NCBI GenBank assembly: GCA_025057245.1
Contig: JANWYC010000011.1
Span: 1-13,395 of the forward strand
Source of the DNA: Aquificaceae bacterium
GTDB taxonomy: Bacteria; Aquificota; Aquificia; Aquificales; Aquificaceae
Length of the DNA stretch: 13,395 bases
Direction: 5' to 3'
Positions 6,437 through 13,225 of this stretch are shown here, piece after piece. Positions within the stretch are counted from its first letter, which is position 1. Every line of letters begins with the position of its first letter. Below the pieces are notes generated by a model. It did no database searches. It was given only the letters and a program-made list of their open reading frames with translations, and had not been told where the DNA came from. A program made the position numbers and the translations under genes.

Positions 6437-7258
6437 TCACTTAGGAAGGTGAGCTTCGTAGTTTTTGAATATCTCAAAGTCTTTATTGCTGGCAGGCGTA
6501 AAACCATACTTACCCTCCACCAGTGTTCTCAGTTCCTGAGGGGAGAGAGAGACAAGGGTAGAGCTTAGCCTTTCAATAAAGTCACTCTTTAGATTCTTTG
6601 TATTGACCGCAAGCACAAAGGCAGGCCAAGGAGGGGATTGAGCTATAACCTTTACAGGATAGCCCTTCAAGTATTGCAACGCCACACTGTCTTTAACCAC
6701 AACCGCCTTGTGCTCATTCCTAAGCATAGATTCGAAAGCTTCGTGGTGCGTGTTAAAAAAGGTATACTTAAAACTGTCTACACTCTTCCCAGCTTTGGAG
6801 AGTATTACTGACAGAGAAAAATAACCGCAGGTGCTCATCTTTTGTGGAAGAGCAAAGGGACCTTTCAGTTCCTTTATGCTTTTAGGTCCATTTTCAGGAA
6901 CAACCAAATAGCACCTGTAAGAACTTCTTCCGTCAGCTTCATTGAAAAGGGCTACTGGTTGAGCGTGTATGTAACCTTTCTTAACTACGTGCATGTAATA
7001 AAGAAGAGGACCACTAGCTATGATATCCACTTCTCCCTTTATAAACCTGTTCAAAAAATCGTCGTAGCTTTCCGTGTATACAAATTCAAACTTTACACCT
7101 AACTTGCTTTCCAACAATTTAAGCAGTGGCAAGTAGTGGACTATCAGCTCTTCCCTGGGTTTGTAAGGTATGGATGAAAACCTGATTAGCTTTTGGGCGT
7201 AAGAAAGTTCAAGAGAAAGAAGCAAACAAATTAGCTGTATAAGAAAAAATCTCAACAT
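6437..7258 (-). CDS. PhnD-type periplasmic substrate-binding protein
   Basis: A 273-residue exported protein of the phosphate/phosphite/phosphonate-binding (PhnD-like, PF12974-type) group. A signal peptide is clear: M-L-R followed by a hydrophobic stretch to about residue 19 and S-Y-A cleavage near 21. The mature part has I-R-F-S-S-I-P-Y-K-P, a Y-x-x-x-L-x-x-F...G-E-V-D-I-I-A-S-G-P-L-L-Y-Y segment characteristic of this fold, and C-G-Y-F-S where most PhnD proteins have S-x-S-G-x-x-x-P. It has no lipobox cysteine at the cleavage site. No ABC permease or ATPase lies nearby, so it may feed a distant transporter or act as a sensor input; the ligand is not established. The start codon lacks a Shine-Dalgarno and lies within a 16-bp palindrome; TACAAT (7266-7271, minus) is 7 bases upstream. 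Confidence 0.85.
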   Translation of the reverse strand: MLRFFLIQLICLLLSLELSYAQKLIRFSSIPYKPREELIVHYLPLLKLLESKLGVKFEFVYTESYDDFLNRFIKGEVDIIASGPLLYYMHVVKKGYIHAQPVALFNEADGRSSYRCYLVVPENGPKSIKELKGPFALPQKMSTCGYFSLSVILSKAGKSVDSFKYTFFNTHHEAFESMLRNEHKAVVVKDSVALQYLKGYPVKVIAQSPPWPAFVLAVNTKNLKSDFIERLSSTLVSLSPQELRTLVEGKYGFTPASNKDFEIFKNYEAHLPK

Positions 7259-7272
7259 ACAATATATTGTAT
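7257..7272. promoter_or_regulatory. 16-bp perfect palindrome over the phnD-like start codon
   Basis: ATACAATATATTGTAT reads the same on both strands. It covers the first two bases of the start codon and the -10-like TACAAT. A dimeric regulator bound here would block both transcription and start-site access. AT-richness weakens the case, but 16 perfect bases are notable. Confidence 0.45.
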
Positions 7273-7317
7273 AACATCCTATGGATGTAGAGTTATTCCT
7301 TACCGAGAGTATGCTCC

Positions 7318-7704
7318 ATGAACTCTGTCAAGAAAGCTGAGGTTTTAGGTGGTAATGCTAAGGAAGCGATAGCGGAGACAGGCTACCACACTCACAAGAT
7401 ATTTAGGCATTTAACAAACAGGGGAATAAAGCCAATGATGGAGGTTAGGAGAGATGCAGTAATAACGAGCAACAAAGTGAGGGATGAGGTAGTGAGGGAG
7501 ATAAGGAAAGGTAGGAAGCGATGGAAGGAGAGAAATGGTTATGGAAGGCGGTGGCATGTGGAGAGTTTGTTTTGGTCATTTAAGCGATGGTTTGGTGAGT
7601 ATGTGAGCAGTGTGAAGTTTGAGAACATACGTAAGGAGCTAATGTTCAAGGTTATGATAAAGAGCGTATTTTTAAGTGGTAGTATAGGAATGATAGTAAT
7701 GTGA
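7318..7704 (+). pseudogene. Truncated IS5-like DDE transposase, C-terminal part
   Basis: About 128 residues matching only the second half of an IS5-group transposase. The end of the catalytic domain is clear: Y-G-R-R-W-H-V-E-S at 75-83 with the DDE glutamate at E82, followed by K-R-W-F-G-E, K-F-E-N-I and a typical tail. The N-terminal half with the first catalytic aspartate is missing; a stop codon (TAG 7288) lies 10 codons upstream in frame. Where the family has G-D-G-A-Y-D, this copy reads A-E-T-G-Y-H (19-24), so the second aspartate is also gone. It cannot be an active transposase. A fragment homologous to residues 38-66 is found in inverted orientation at 8794-8907. No terminal inverted repeats or target duplications could be assigned with confidence. 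Confidence 0.85.
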
Positions 7705-7863
7705 GAATGTTTTAAATTCCTCCAAGACGAAAAAGACAAGGTTTATAACTTGCACGCTGTAAAGGGCAGTTTCTCAAAGGGTAGCAAACATACCAAAAGG
7801 TTAGTAGCATGGCTTTACAGTCAAAAACCAGGCAGAACACACAATCGCTATTTGAGAGCGTGA
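7705..7863 (+). pseudogene. Decayed mobile-element fragment carrying repeat S copy 2
   Basis: Directly after the transposase stop, bases 7705-7756 repeat the element at 55-107 (opposite strand). The same frame stays open for 52 codons to TGA 7861: E-C-F-K-F-L-Q, then D-K-V-Y-N-L-H and S-K-G-S-K-H-T-K. The spacing and wording K-V-Y-N-L-H ... S-K-G-x-x-H-x-K recalls the K-I-Y-S-L-H ... S-K-G-K-x-H-K-K block of IS1182/IS5-type transposases. There is no start codon or ribosome binding site. I take it as the relic of a second, different insertion sequence; the family assignment is tentative. Confidence 0.5.
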
Positions 7864-8076
7864 AGCAGGTATAAGGTTCATTCTATGGAACTTGGCTATG
7901 TTGTGCTAACATCTGATTGTCTAATAAATCTCTCACCTTTGGTTCACAAGGGCTTCACGACCCTTTATAAAGATAGGCTCAAGCTTTGAAGTATCTGAAT
8001 ATCAGAGCCTCAAAGAGCATTTCTGGATAAAGCAACTTGACGATGTTTTCAAAGCTAAGTTTTTTTATGTTTTCCC
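7864..8076. other. Intergenic DNA, probable mobile-element debris
   Basis: No supported gene. On the minus strand TTTATTAGACAAT (about 7917-7929) is identical to a block at 13358-13370 and partly to the R repeats (TTAGACAAT). A minus-strand frame from about 8085 to 7988 reads W-E-N-I-K-K-L-S-F-E-N-I-V-K-L-L and on to M-L-F-E-A-L-I-F, loosely like the K-F-E-N-I...M-x-F-K-V-x-I tail of the nearby transposase, but it has no start signal. Confidence 0.35.
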
Positions 8077-8197
8077 ACGCGCTTTATAGAATTATTGTCG
8101 TATGCCTGTTTTAAAATTTCCAAACATTCTCTATGTTTTTTTACATGCACTAAAGAATTATTGTCGTGTGTCTGTTAGACAATTCTCAAACATTCTC
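8077..8197 (+). repeat. Dispersed repeat, family R, tandem copies R2 and R3
   Basis: Two head-to-tail copies with a 66-base period: GAATTATTGTCG at 8089-8100 and again 8155-8166, CAAACATTCTC at 8121-8131 and again 8187-8197. R3 is closer to R1 (155-213) than R2 is. On the minus strand the 66-base period is in frame: E-C-L-x-I then D-N-N-S and V-x-K-H, repeated 22 residues apart (E-C-L-R-I ... D-N-N-S-L, then E-C-L-E-I ... D-N-N-S-I), with one internal stop in the R3 copy. Similarity runs across the whole period, so this is not a CRISPR array. Confidence 0.75.
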
Positions 8198-8207
8198 CGA
8201 GTATTTC

Positions 8208-8235
8208 TTGACAAAACAAGTAAGGATGCTATGAT
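8208..8235 (+). promoter_or_regulatory. Sigma-70-type promoter of the DUF1232 gene
   Basis: A perfect -35 TTGACA (8208-8213), a 16-base spacer and a near-consensus -10 TATGAT (8230-8235), followed by GGAGG (8246-8250) and ATG 8256. This is the best promoter in the window and lies 10 bases after repeat R3. Confidence 0.75.
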
Positions 8236-8255
8236 GTTATTTAGAGGAGGGAAAA

Positions 8256-8678
8256 ATGAGCCAGTTCAGGGATGAAGATATACAAAAAGTGTTTGCAAGG
8301 AAAGTAAGCAGAGATGAACTAGAGCAGGCAGTGAACAGGTCAGATGAGCTTATAAGCAAAGTAGAAGGGGGTTTTATCAGGAAAGAGATTGCCAAAGTAA
8401 GGTTGTTATCAATGATGCTTAAGGACTACTGGAATGGAAATTATACTGAGATGCCTTGGCATACTATTGCTGCAGGAGTTATAACCGCACTATACATACT
8501 CAGCCCTATAGATTTAGTGCCTGACTTTATACCAGTCGCTGGGCAAATAGACGACCTCGCGGTGCTTATGTTTTTCTGGAAGATGGCAGGTGAAGACATA
8601 AAAGAATACGCATTGTGGAAGATTGAAAACGGCAATAAGGAAGTGGCTGAACTATACGAAAGAGCCTTCACAAGCTAA
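8256..8678 (+). CDS. DUF1232 / YkvA-like small membrane protein
   Basis: A 140-residue protein of the DUF1232 (YkvA-like) family, of unknown function. The family core is clear at about residues 64-108: a hydrophobic segment leading into Y-I-L-S-P-I-D-L-V-P-D-F-I-P, then G-Q-I-D-D-L-A-V-L. The N-terminal 60 residues are charged and probably helical; the C-terminus is acidic. Start chosen at ATG 8256, with GGAGG six bases upstream and a consensus-like promoter. It is the only intact gene in a stretch of insertion-sequence debris, with related transposase fragments on both sides in opposite orientation. Its codon style is like its neighbours', so recent import is not obvious. No partner gene is adjacent. 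Confidence 0.88.
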   Translation: MSQFRDEDIQKVFARKVSRDELEQAVNRSDELISKVEGGFIRKEIAKVRLLSMMLKDYWNGNYTEMPWHTIAAGVITALYILSPIDLVPDFIPVAGQIDDLAVLMFFWKMAGEDIKEYALWKIENGNKEVAELYERAFTS

Positions 8679-8793
8679 AGCCCAAAAGTTAAGCTCAATA
8701 AGCCATTGCTATGTCCAATAGAAGCTTCAATATCCTGCGAAGCACTCCCTACGCACCTATCCACCCTTACAACCCATCTACATTATCATAATC

Positions 8794-8907
8794 TCAACTC
8801 ACCAACACACCCACGCCACCATTCCTGATTCCTCTCACCACCTTATTTCTTGCCCTATTGTCGGTAATCATCGCATCCTCTCGTAGCACGGAGTTCAAAG
8901 GCTTATG
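8794..8907 (-). pseudogene. Inverted fragment of the same IS5-like transposase
   Basis: On the minus strand from 8907 a frame reads H-K-P-L-N-S-V-L-R-E-D-A-M-I-T-D-N, then V-V-R-G-I-R-N-G, ending at a stop at 8794. It aligns without gaps to I-K-P-M-M-E-V-R-R-D-A-V-I-T-S-N and V-V-R-E-I-R-K-G of the plus-strand transposase remnant (residues 38-64). Downstream the match dissolves into stops. This is a heavily decayed second copy. The rest of 8679-8959 holds nothing else I can identify, apart from possible prmA promoter elements. Confidence 0.7.
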
Positions 8908-8959
8908 GTTGACTGAATAGGACGCAATCTATGAAAAAGCTTTAAGTTAAACTATAAAG

Positions 8960-9682
8960 GTGCAATACTTGAAGTATGTATACAAACTAACACCAGAGGA
9001 GTTTTACAAGTTTTTAGCGGACTACCAAAAAGGCGTGGAGGTTTTGCAGGAAGGGGAGTCTTTTATAGAATTTGCGGTTTACGAGCCTTTGCAGAACTTT
9101 AAGCCAGTGGACGTGCTTAAGGTAGATATTCTTCCACCAGAAAAAGCCTATAGACCTGTAAGGATAAAAAACCTTATGGTCGTGCCTGATTGGATAAAGC
9201 CTGTGGTTATTAGACAAGGCGTAGCCTTCGGCACTGGGCTTCACCCTACCACTAAGCTGTGTTTGTATATGCTTCAGCGGTTTATGAAGGGGGGTTGGTC
9301 TGTTTTAGATGTGGGCACTGGGACGGGCATACTTGCGATAGCAAGCAAAAGACTGGGTGCGGGAAGAGTAGTTGCCATAGACACAGACCCTCAAGCGGTA
9401 GAAGAGTGTAAGCACAACTGCAAAGAAAACTGCGTTGAAGTTGAGTGTATAAACATGTCACCTGAGAACGTAGCAGAGAGCTTTGACCTTCTTGTAGCTA
9501 ACCTTGAGCTTGAGATATTTAAAAGGTTAATGCCAGTGCTTACAGGTCTGTATAAAAGAGTAGCCATTTTCTCAGGCTTATACGGAGAAGAGGAGCTTAA
9601 ACAATTTCTAACACTTACTCCGCACGAGCCTGTTAAAATTAAAAAGTTGGAAAACTGGTATAGTGTAGTCCTAAGAGCATGA
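8960..9682 (+). CDS. prmA: Ribosomal protein L11 methyltransferase
   Basis: S-adenosylmethionine-dependent enzyme that trimethylates lysines and the N-terminus of ribosomal protein L11. At up to 240 residues it is shorter than E. coli PrmA (293) but has the characteristic A-F-G-T-G-L-H-P-T-T (89-98), SAM motif I L-D-V-G-T-G-T-G-I-L (116-125), acidic motif II end D141, and V-A-N-L (179-182; usually V-A-N-I). The N-terminal L11-recognition domain is abbreviated. The start is uncertain: GTG 8960 would sit 6 bases after TAAACT (8948-8953), a possible leaderless start, while in-frame TTG 8969 would have AAAGG as a ribosome site 8 bases upstream. It heads an operon with an M23 peptidase and a DUF374 protein; its stop overlaps the next start as ATGA. 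Confidence 0.93.
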   Translation: MQYLKYVYKLTPEEFYKFLADYQKGVEVLQEGESFIEFAVYEPLQNFKPVDVLKVDILPPEKAYRPVRIKNLMVVPDWIKPVVIRQGVAFGTGLHPTTKLCLYMLQRFMKGGWSVLDVGTGTGILAIASKRLGAGRVVAIDTDPQAVEECKHNCKENCVEVECINMSPENVAESFDLLVANLELEIFKRLMPVLTGLYKRVAIFSGLYGEEELKQFLTLTPHEPVKIKKLENWYSVVLRA

Positions 9683-10998
9683 GATACCGCTACAGGCTTG
9701 AAAAGAGGAAAGCAAAGAGGCTGGGCTTTGTAAGGCTTATTAGAAAACTTGCCATAGCATCCCTTGTTCTCATTATGTTTTACCTACTATTCCTATACAC
9801 GGGAGGAAGACCTTATCTAACAGAAGATAGCCTGAGAGCTCTATCCCTTATACCTACGGAGAAAACTTACACCCTGGGTTTTGACAGACCCATAAAAACC
9901 ATAAAAATACATGCGGAGCAGGACGGTCAAAAGAGGGAGCTGTATTATGCATCTTTTGACCAACCTACGAATAAAGTCTCCTTTACACTCAAGGCTAAGG
10001 ATTTGGGTTTAAAAGACGGTCAGGTAAGACTAACTCTGGAGTTTTCCTCAGGCTTTCTGTTAAACAGAAGCTACTCTCTTTTATCAACGGTAGATGCTCA
10101 GCCACCGAGCCTGAGAGTAGTTGCATACACACAGTCGCCATCAGTAGGTGGTTCCTTGGCTTTAAAGGTTAAGGTGGATGAAGAAGCTCAAGCGTGGTTT
10201 TTGCACGGAGAGCACAGGTATAGACTCTACTCTGTAGGTGAACGCTACCACCTTGGCATTTGTCCCATAAGGTTAGACGCAAGCCAAGGTGCTTTTAGAG
10301 TTGAAGCTGTAGACAGTGCGGGGAACATTTTCAGACAAGAGCTCCATATAAACTTAAGAGAGGTGAAGTTTAAAGAGGACCGCATAAACATAGATGATAG
10401 CTTTGTAGACAGGGTTGTATATCCACTTTTAGGTAAGGAGGGTGAGGGTCTTAGCACTGTTGATGCTTTTAGAAGGATTAACGAGGTGTGGCGTTCAAGG
10501 GATGTGAGCAAGATAAAGGAAGTGGGATTAAAGAGTGAACCGAGAGTTATGTGGGAAGGTGCTTTTATACAGCTTCCTAACAGCAAGGTTTTTGCTGGTT
10601 ATGGAGACGTGAGGCACTACTTTTATGGGGCTCAGAAGATAAGCGAGAGCAGGCACATGGGTTTTGACTTTGCCTCTGTGGAAAGAGCTCCCATTCCAGC
10701 TAGCAACTCGGGCGTGGTGGTGTTCGCAGGAAACCTTGGTATATACGGTAATGTGGTTATTATAGACCACGGTATGGGTCTGATGAGCCTTTACGGACAT
10801 CTGTCGGAGGTGAGCGTAAAGGAAGGTCAGTTTGTGAAAAAAGGGGAGATAATAGGGAGGACAGGTGCTACCGGTCTTGCATTGGGAGACCACTTACACT
10901 TTGGCATCTTGGTTCAGGGCTACGAGGTAAACCCCGTAGAATGGCTGGATGCAAAGTGGATAAAGAACAACATCACCTCTGTGTTTGATGCAAAATGA
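9679..10998 (+). CDS. Large membrane-anchored M23 peptidoglycan endopeptidase
   Basis: A 439-residue protein with a strongly basic N-terminus (1-23), one membrane segment (about 24-41), a long periplasmic beta-rich region (about 55-230), which looks like two Ig-like repeats ending in A-V-D-S-A-G-N, a linker, and a C-terminal M23/LytM domain. Metal and catalytic residues are complete: H326 and D330 in H-M-G-F-D, H374 in Y-G-H-L, H405 and H407 in D-H-L-H-F. It is therefore expected to cut peptidoglycan cross-links. It differs from the other M23 protein in this window by having Ig-like domains instead of a coiled coil. It overlaps both prmA and the DUF374 gene by four bases, so expression is probably coupled. 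Confidence 0.92.
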   Translation: MRYRYRLEKRKAKRLGFVRLIRKLAIASLVLIMFYLLFLYTGGRPYLTEDSLRALSLIPTEKTYTLGFDRPIKTIKIHAEQDGQKRELYYASFDQPTNKVSFTLKAKDLGLKDGQVRLTLEFSSGFLLNRSYSLLSTVDAQPPSLRVVAYTQSPSVGGSLALKVKVDEEAQAWFLHGEHRYRLYSVGERYHLGICPIRLDASQGAFRVEAVDSAGNIFRQELHINLREVKFKEDRINIDDSFVDRVVYPLLGKEGEGLSTVDAFRRINEVWRSRDVSKIKEVGLKSEPRVMWEGAFIQLPNSKVFAGYGDVRHYFYGAQKISESRHMGFDFASVERAPIPASNSGVVVFAGNLGIYGNVVIIDHGMGLMSLYGHLSEVSVKEGQFVKKGEIIGRTGATGLALGDHLHFGILVQGYEVNPVEWLDAKWIKNNITSVFDAK

Positions 10999-11654
10999 AA
11001 AAAATAAAGCATAGAATAGCAGTCATACTTGCTGGCTTTGTAGGGTTTCTTCTCAGGCTTCTTCACAAATCCATAAGGTGGGACAGAAGGGTAGACTATG
11101 AGCTTTACAGAGGGAAAATCATAGCTCTTCTTCATGGTAATGCATTGGGTGTGGTTATGTTAGGCATAGACAGGGGTATATACGCTCTTGTAAGTAGGTT
11201 TAGAGACGGGGACATTGCGGAGAGGCTACTTTTGGGGCTTGGCTACAAAGTGGTAAGAGGTTCAAGTGAGGAGGGTAAGCCACACAAGGGAGGAAGCACG
11301 GGCTTTTTAAGACTTGTTAAACTTTTAAGGGAAGGGCATACAGTGGCTATAACGGTAGACGGACCCAAGGGTCCTTACGGTAAGGCGAAGGCTGGCGTGA
11401 TAATGCTGGCACAGAAAACGGGCATTCCCATAATACCAGTGTATGTGGACTTTAACTGGTGTATAAGACTAAACACCTGGGACAGACTTATCATACCCCT
11501 TCCTTTCTCAAAGGCTAAGGTTAGAATAGGAGACCATTTTTGGGTGTTGCCAGAAGATGACATAGAGCTTAAGAGGGAGGAGCTGGAAACGGTGCTCTCT
11601 TCTCTCTCTTCGGGAAAAGACGACCTGAGAGTTCTGGAGCTAAAAGAAAGCTAA
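10995..11654 (+). CDS. DUF374 family lysophospholipid-type acyltransferase
   Basis: A 219-residue protein of the DUF374 (PF04028) group, related to LpxL/PlsC-type acyltransferases of membrane-lipid and lipid A metabolism. Seen: an N-terminal hydrophobic segment (7-23), L-L-H-G-N (45-49) where relatives have W-H-G, S-R-F-R-D-G-D (67-73), R-G-S-S (88-91), V-A-I-T-V-D-G-P-K-G-P (117-127), a conserved G-x-x-x-L-A-x-x-T-G-I-P-I-I-P, and W-D-R-L-I-I-P-L-P-F-S. These fit the DUF374 pattern closely. The acyl donor and acceptor are not known; a role in outer-membrane lipid assembly is inference from the family and from being cotranscribed with an envelope peptidase. Its last 86 bases overlap the convergent antiporter gene. 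Confidence 0.9.
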   Translation: MKKIKHRIAVILAGFVGFLLRLLHKSIRWDRRVDYELYRGKIIALLHGNALGVVMLGIDRGIYALVSRFRDGDIAERLLLGLGYKVVRGSSEEGKPHKGGSTGFLRLVKLLREGHTVAITVDGPKGPYGKAKAGVIMLAQKTGIPIIPVYVDFNWCIRLNTWDRLIIPLPFSKAKVRIGDHFWVLPEDDIELKREELETVLSSLSSGKDDLRVLELKES

Positions 11655-12738
11655 AGCTACCAGTAAGTGCGGTCAGTAGCACAAGGAAGAAGGTAAGCGA
11701 CTGGGTCGGCTCATAAAGGCTGGCAAAGACGACGGAGAACTCACCCCTTTGGAGAAAAGAGAGAGAAGCGCGAACGGAGCTCTTTTTACTTAGCCCGTAT
11801 AGTATAGCTCCCCAGTAGGTTGAAAGAAGTTTAAAAGTCAGAGACACTATGACTAACAAAGCTAAGAGCCACGGGTTAAAATCCAAGCTTAGTTTTGAGC
11901 TGAAGGTAAACATAAAGAAGAACACGCCTACGGAGAGTTCTTTAAGCTCCGCAAGGGACTTGTGTATTAATTCAAAAACTCTGCTCTTTTCTGGCACCAA
12001 CACCCCTATCATAAAAGCGGTCAAAGCGTCAGATATACCAAAGTGAAGACTTATACCCGCAGACATAAGGATAAAGCCAAGCACGAGAAAAGGTATAAGG
12101 CTATCGTCCACCTTCCTTTCAACATAATCAAAGGCGGTGGAAGATGGTTTTTTTAGAAGATAAAAGAGCATGAACATAAGAAGCACAGCCAGAAGACTTC
12201 TTAAAAGACTTACTGGATTGAGACCACCACCAAGAGCAAAACCTGTAAACATTGAAAGTAGTAGGATGCTTATAAGGTCTTCGAAGATGAGTATGCCTAT
12301 CAAAAGCTCAGCCTCTGGGTTTACTAGCCTTTTGTAGTCCATAAAGAGCTTTGCGGTTATGGCGGTGCTACTGGGATAGACTACTGCACCCATTATGAGA
12401 GAGAAAAAGAGGTCTTTGGTAAAAAGGTAAGAAACACCAAAGGCTGGGAAGAAGTTCAGCAGAAAGTCCACAAAGCCCGGCTTAAGCACCCTTCCCATAC
12501 CAACAAGCCTCTCAAAGGAATATTCAAGACCTATGAAGAAAAACAGCAAGACTACCGCAGAGTGTTCAAAAAAGCTTAGAAGCTCTTCCACCTGATGTGG
12601 TATAAACAACTTACCTACCAATCCAGCTAACATAAAGGAGAGTATGTAAGGAACTTTTAACTTTGAAAGTAAGAAGGCTACGGAGAACAGAAAGAGGAAA
12701 AGTCCTCCACCCAAGATAAAGTGTTGAGAATCATGCAT
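11569..12738 (-). CDS. khtU: KhtU/KefB-like K+(Na+)/H+ antiporter, CPA2 family
   Basis: A 389-residue polytopic membrane protein with about 11-12 hydrophobic segments typical of CPA2 exchangers. Family landmarks: L-L-F-F-F-I-G-L-E-Y (64-73), Y-P-S-S-T-A-I-T-A-K-L (121-131), I-F-E-D-L-I-S-I (151-158) with the ion-binding E-D pair at 153-154, and R-G-E-F-S-V-V near the end. It ends just after the transport domain, with no C-terminal RCK/TrkA domain; that function is supplied by the gene one base upstream. The KhtT-KhtU pairing suggests K+ efflux in exchange for protons under pH or metabolic stress, though Na+ cannot be excluded. A weak GAAGGTG lies about 11 bases before ATG 12738. The C-terminal 28 codons are antisense to the DUF374 gene. 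Confidence 0.9.
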   Translation of the reverse strand: MHDSQHFILGGGLFLFLFSVAFLLSKLKVPYILSFMLAGLVGKLFIPHQVEELLSFFEHSAVVLLFFFIGLEYSFERLVGMGRVLKPGFVDFLLNFFPAFGVSYLFTKDLFFSLIMGAVVYPSSTAITAKLFMDYKRLVNPEAELLIGILIFEDLISILLLSMFTGFALGGGLNPVSLLRSLLAVLLMFMLFYLLKKPSSTAFDYVERKVDDSLIPFLVLGFILMSAGISLHFGISDALTAFMIGVLVPEKSRVFELIHKSLAELKELSVGVFFFMFTFSSKLSLDFNPWLLALLVIVSLTFKLLSTYWGAILYGLSKKSSVRASLSFLQRGEFSVVFASLYEPTQSLTFFLVLLTALTGSFSFLLAPELSGRLFPKREKRAPFPAPPS

Positions 12739-12739
12739 G

Positions 12740-13225
12740 CTATGTGCTACACCTTCCGCAGAGTTCTAAAAATTTGTTTATCTGCTGGCGCGTGCCAACT
12801 ACTATAAGTATATCCCCCACTTCTATTCTCTCTTTGTATGGGTCAGGGCTGGGTATTATCCTCCCCTTTCTATCTATGGCTATTACGGATACGCCAGTAA
12901 CTCTTCTTATCTGTAGCTCCGCAATGGTTTTGTTTGCTAAGTTAGAACCAACCTCCACCTTTACCCACTCCATAACCACTTCCTTAAGGATAAGCTCCAT
13001 CTTCTCCGCTTTTATAGGCTGATACATGGCACCGGCTAACAGGAAACCCAAATCCTTAGCTTCCTCCTCAGTCAAATCAAACACACAACTGGTTTCCTCG
13101 TCTTGCATAAGGTATATCTCCCGCCTGCCCGTGTTGTATATGACCAGAACTAAATTCCTTCCCTCCTTAAGCCTAATGGAATACTTCTTACCTATACCCG
13201 GTAGGTCTACTTCTCTTATTTCCAT
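12740..13225 (-). CDS. khtT: KhtT-like regulatory subunit of the antiporter
   Basis: A 161-residue cytoplasmic protein matching KhtT/AmhM regulatory subunits. The N-terminal domain (1-75) opens with the signature D-L-P-G-I-G-K-K-Y (7-15) and contains N-T-G-R-R-E-I-Y; the C-terminal RCK_C/TrkA-C domain (about 85-160) has V-G-S-N-L-A-N-K-T-I-A-E-L, V-S-V-I-A-I-D-R-K-G and V-G-D-I-L-I-V-V-G. In B. subtilis KhtT gates KhtU, and its RCK_C domain binds c-di-AMP; whether that holds here is inference. It is one base upstream of the antiporter gene, in the usual order. No Shine-Dalgarno precedes ATG 13225; TAAAAT (13233-13238, minus) ends exactly 7 bases upstream, again suggesting a leaderless mRNA. 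Confidence 0.92.
   Translation of the reverse strand: MEIREVDLPGIGKKYSIRLKEGRNLVLVIYNTGRREIYLMQDEETSCVFDLTEEEAKDLGFLLAGAMYQPIKAEKMELILKEVVMEWVKVEVGSNLANKTIAELQIRRVTGVSVIAIDRKGRIIPSPDPYKERIEVGDILIVVGTRQQINKFLELCGRCST

Noticed and set aside
7984..8088. Minus-strand frame W-E-N-I-K-K-L-S-F-E-N-I-V-K as a small gene
   Set aside because: No start codon with a ribosome site; flanked by stops and overlapping repeat R2. More likely mobile-element debris.
8077..8197. 66-base spaced repeats as a CRISPR array
   Set aside because: Similarity extends through the whole 66-base period, so there are no distinct spacers, and only two units are present.
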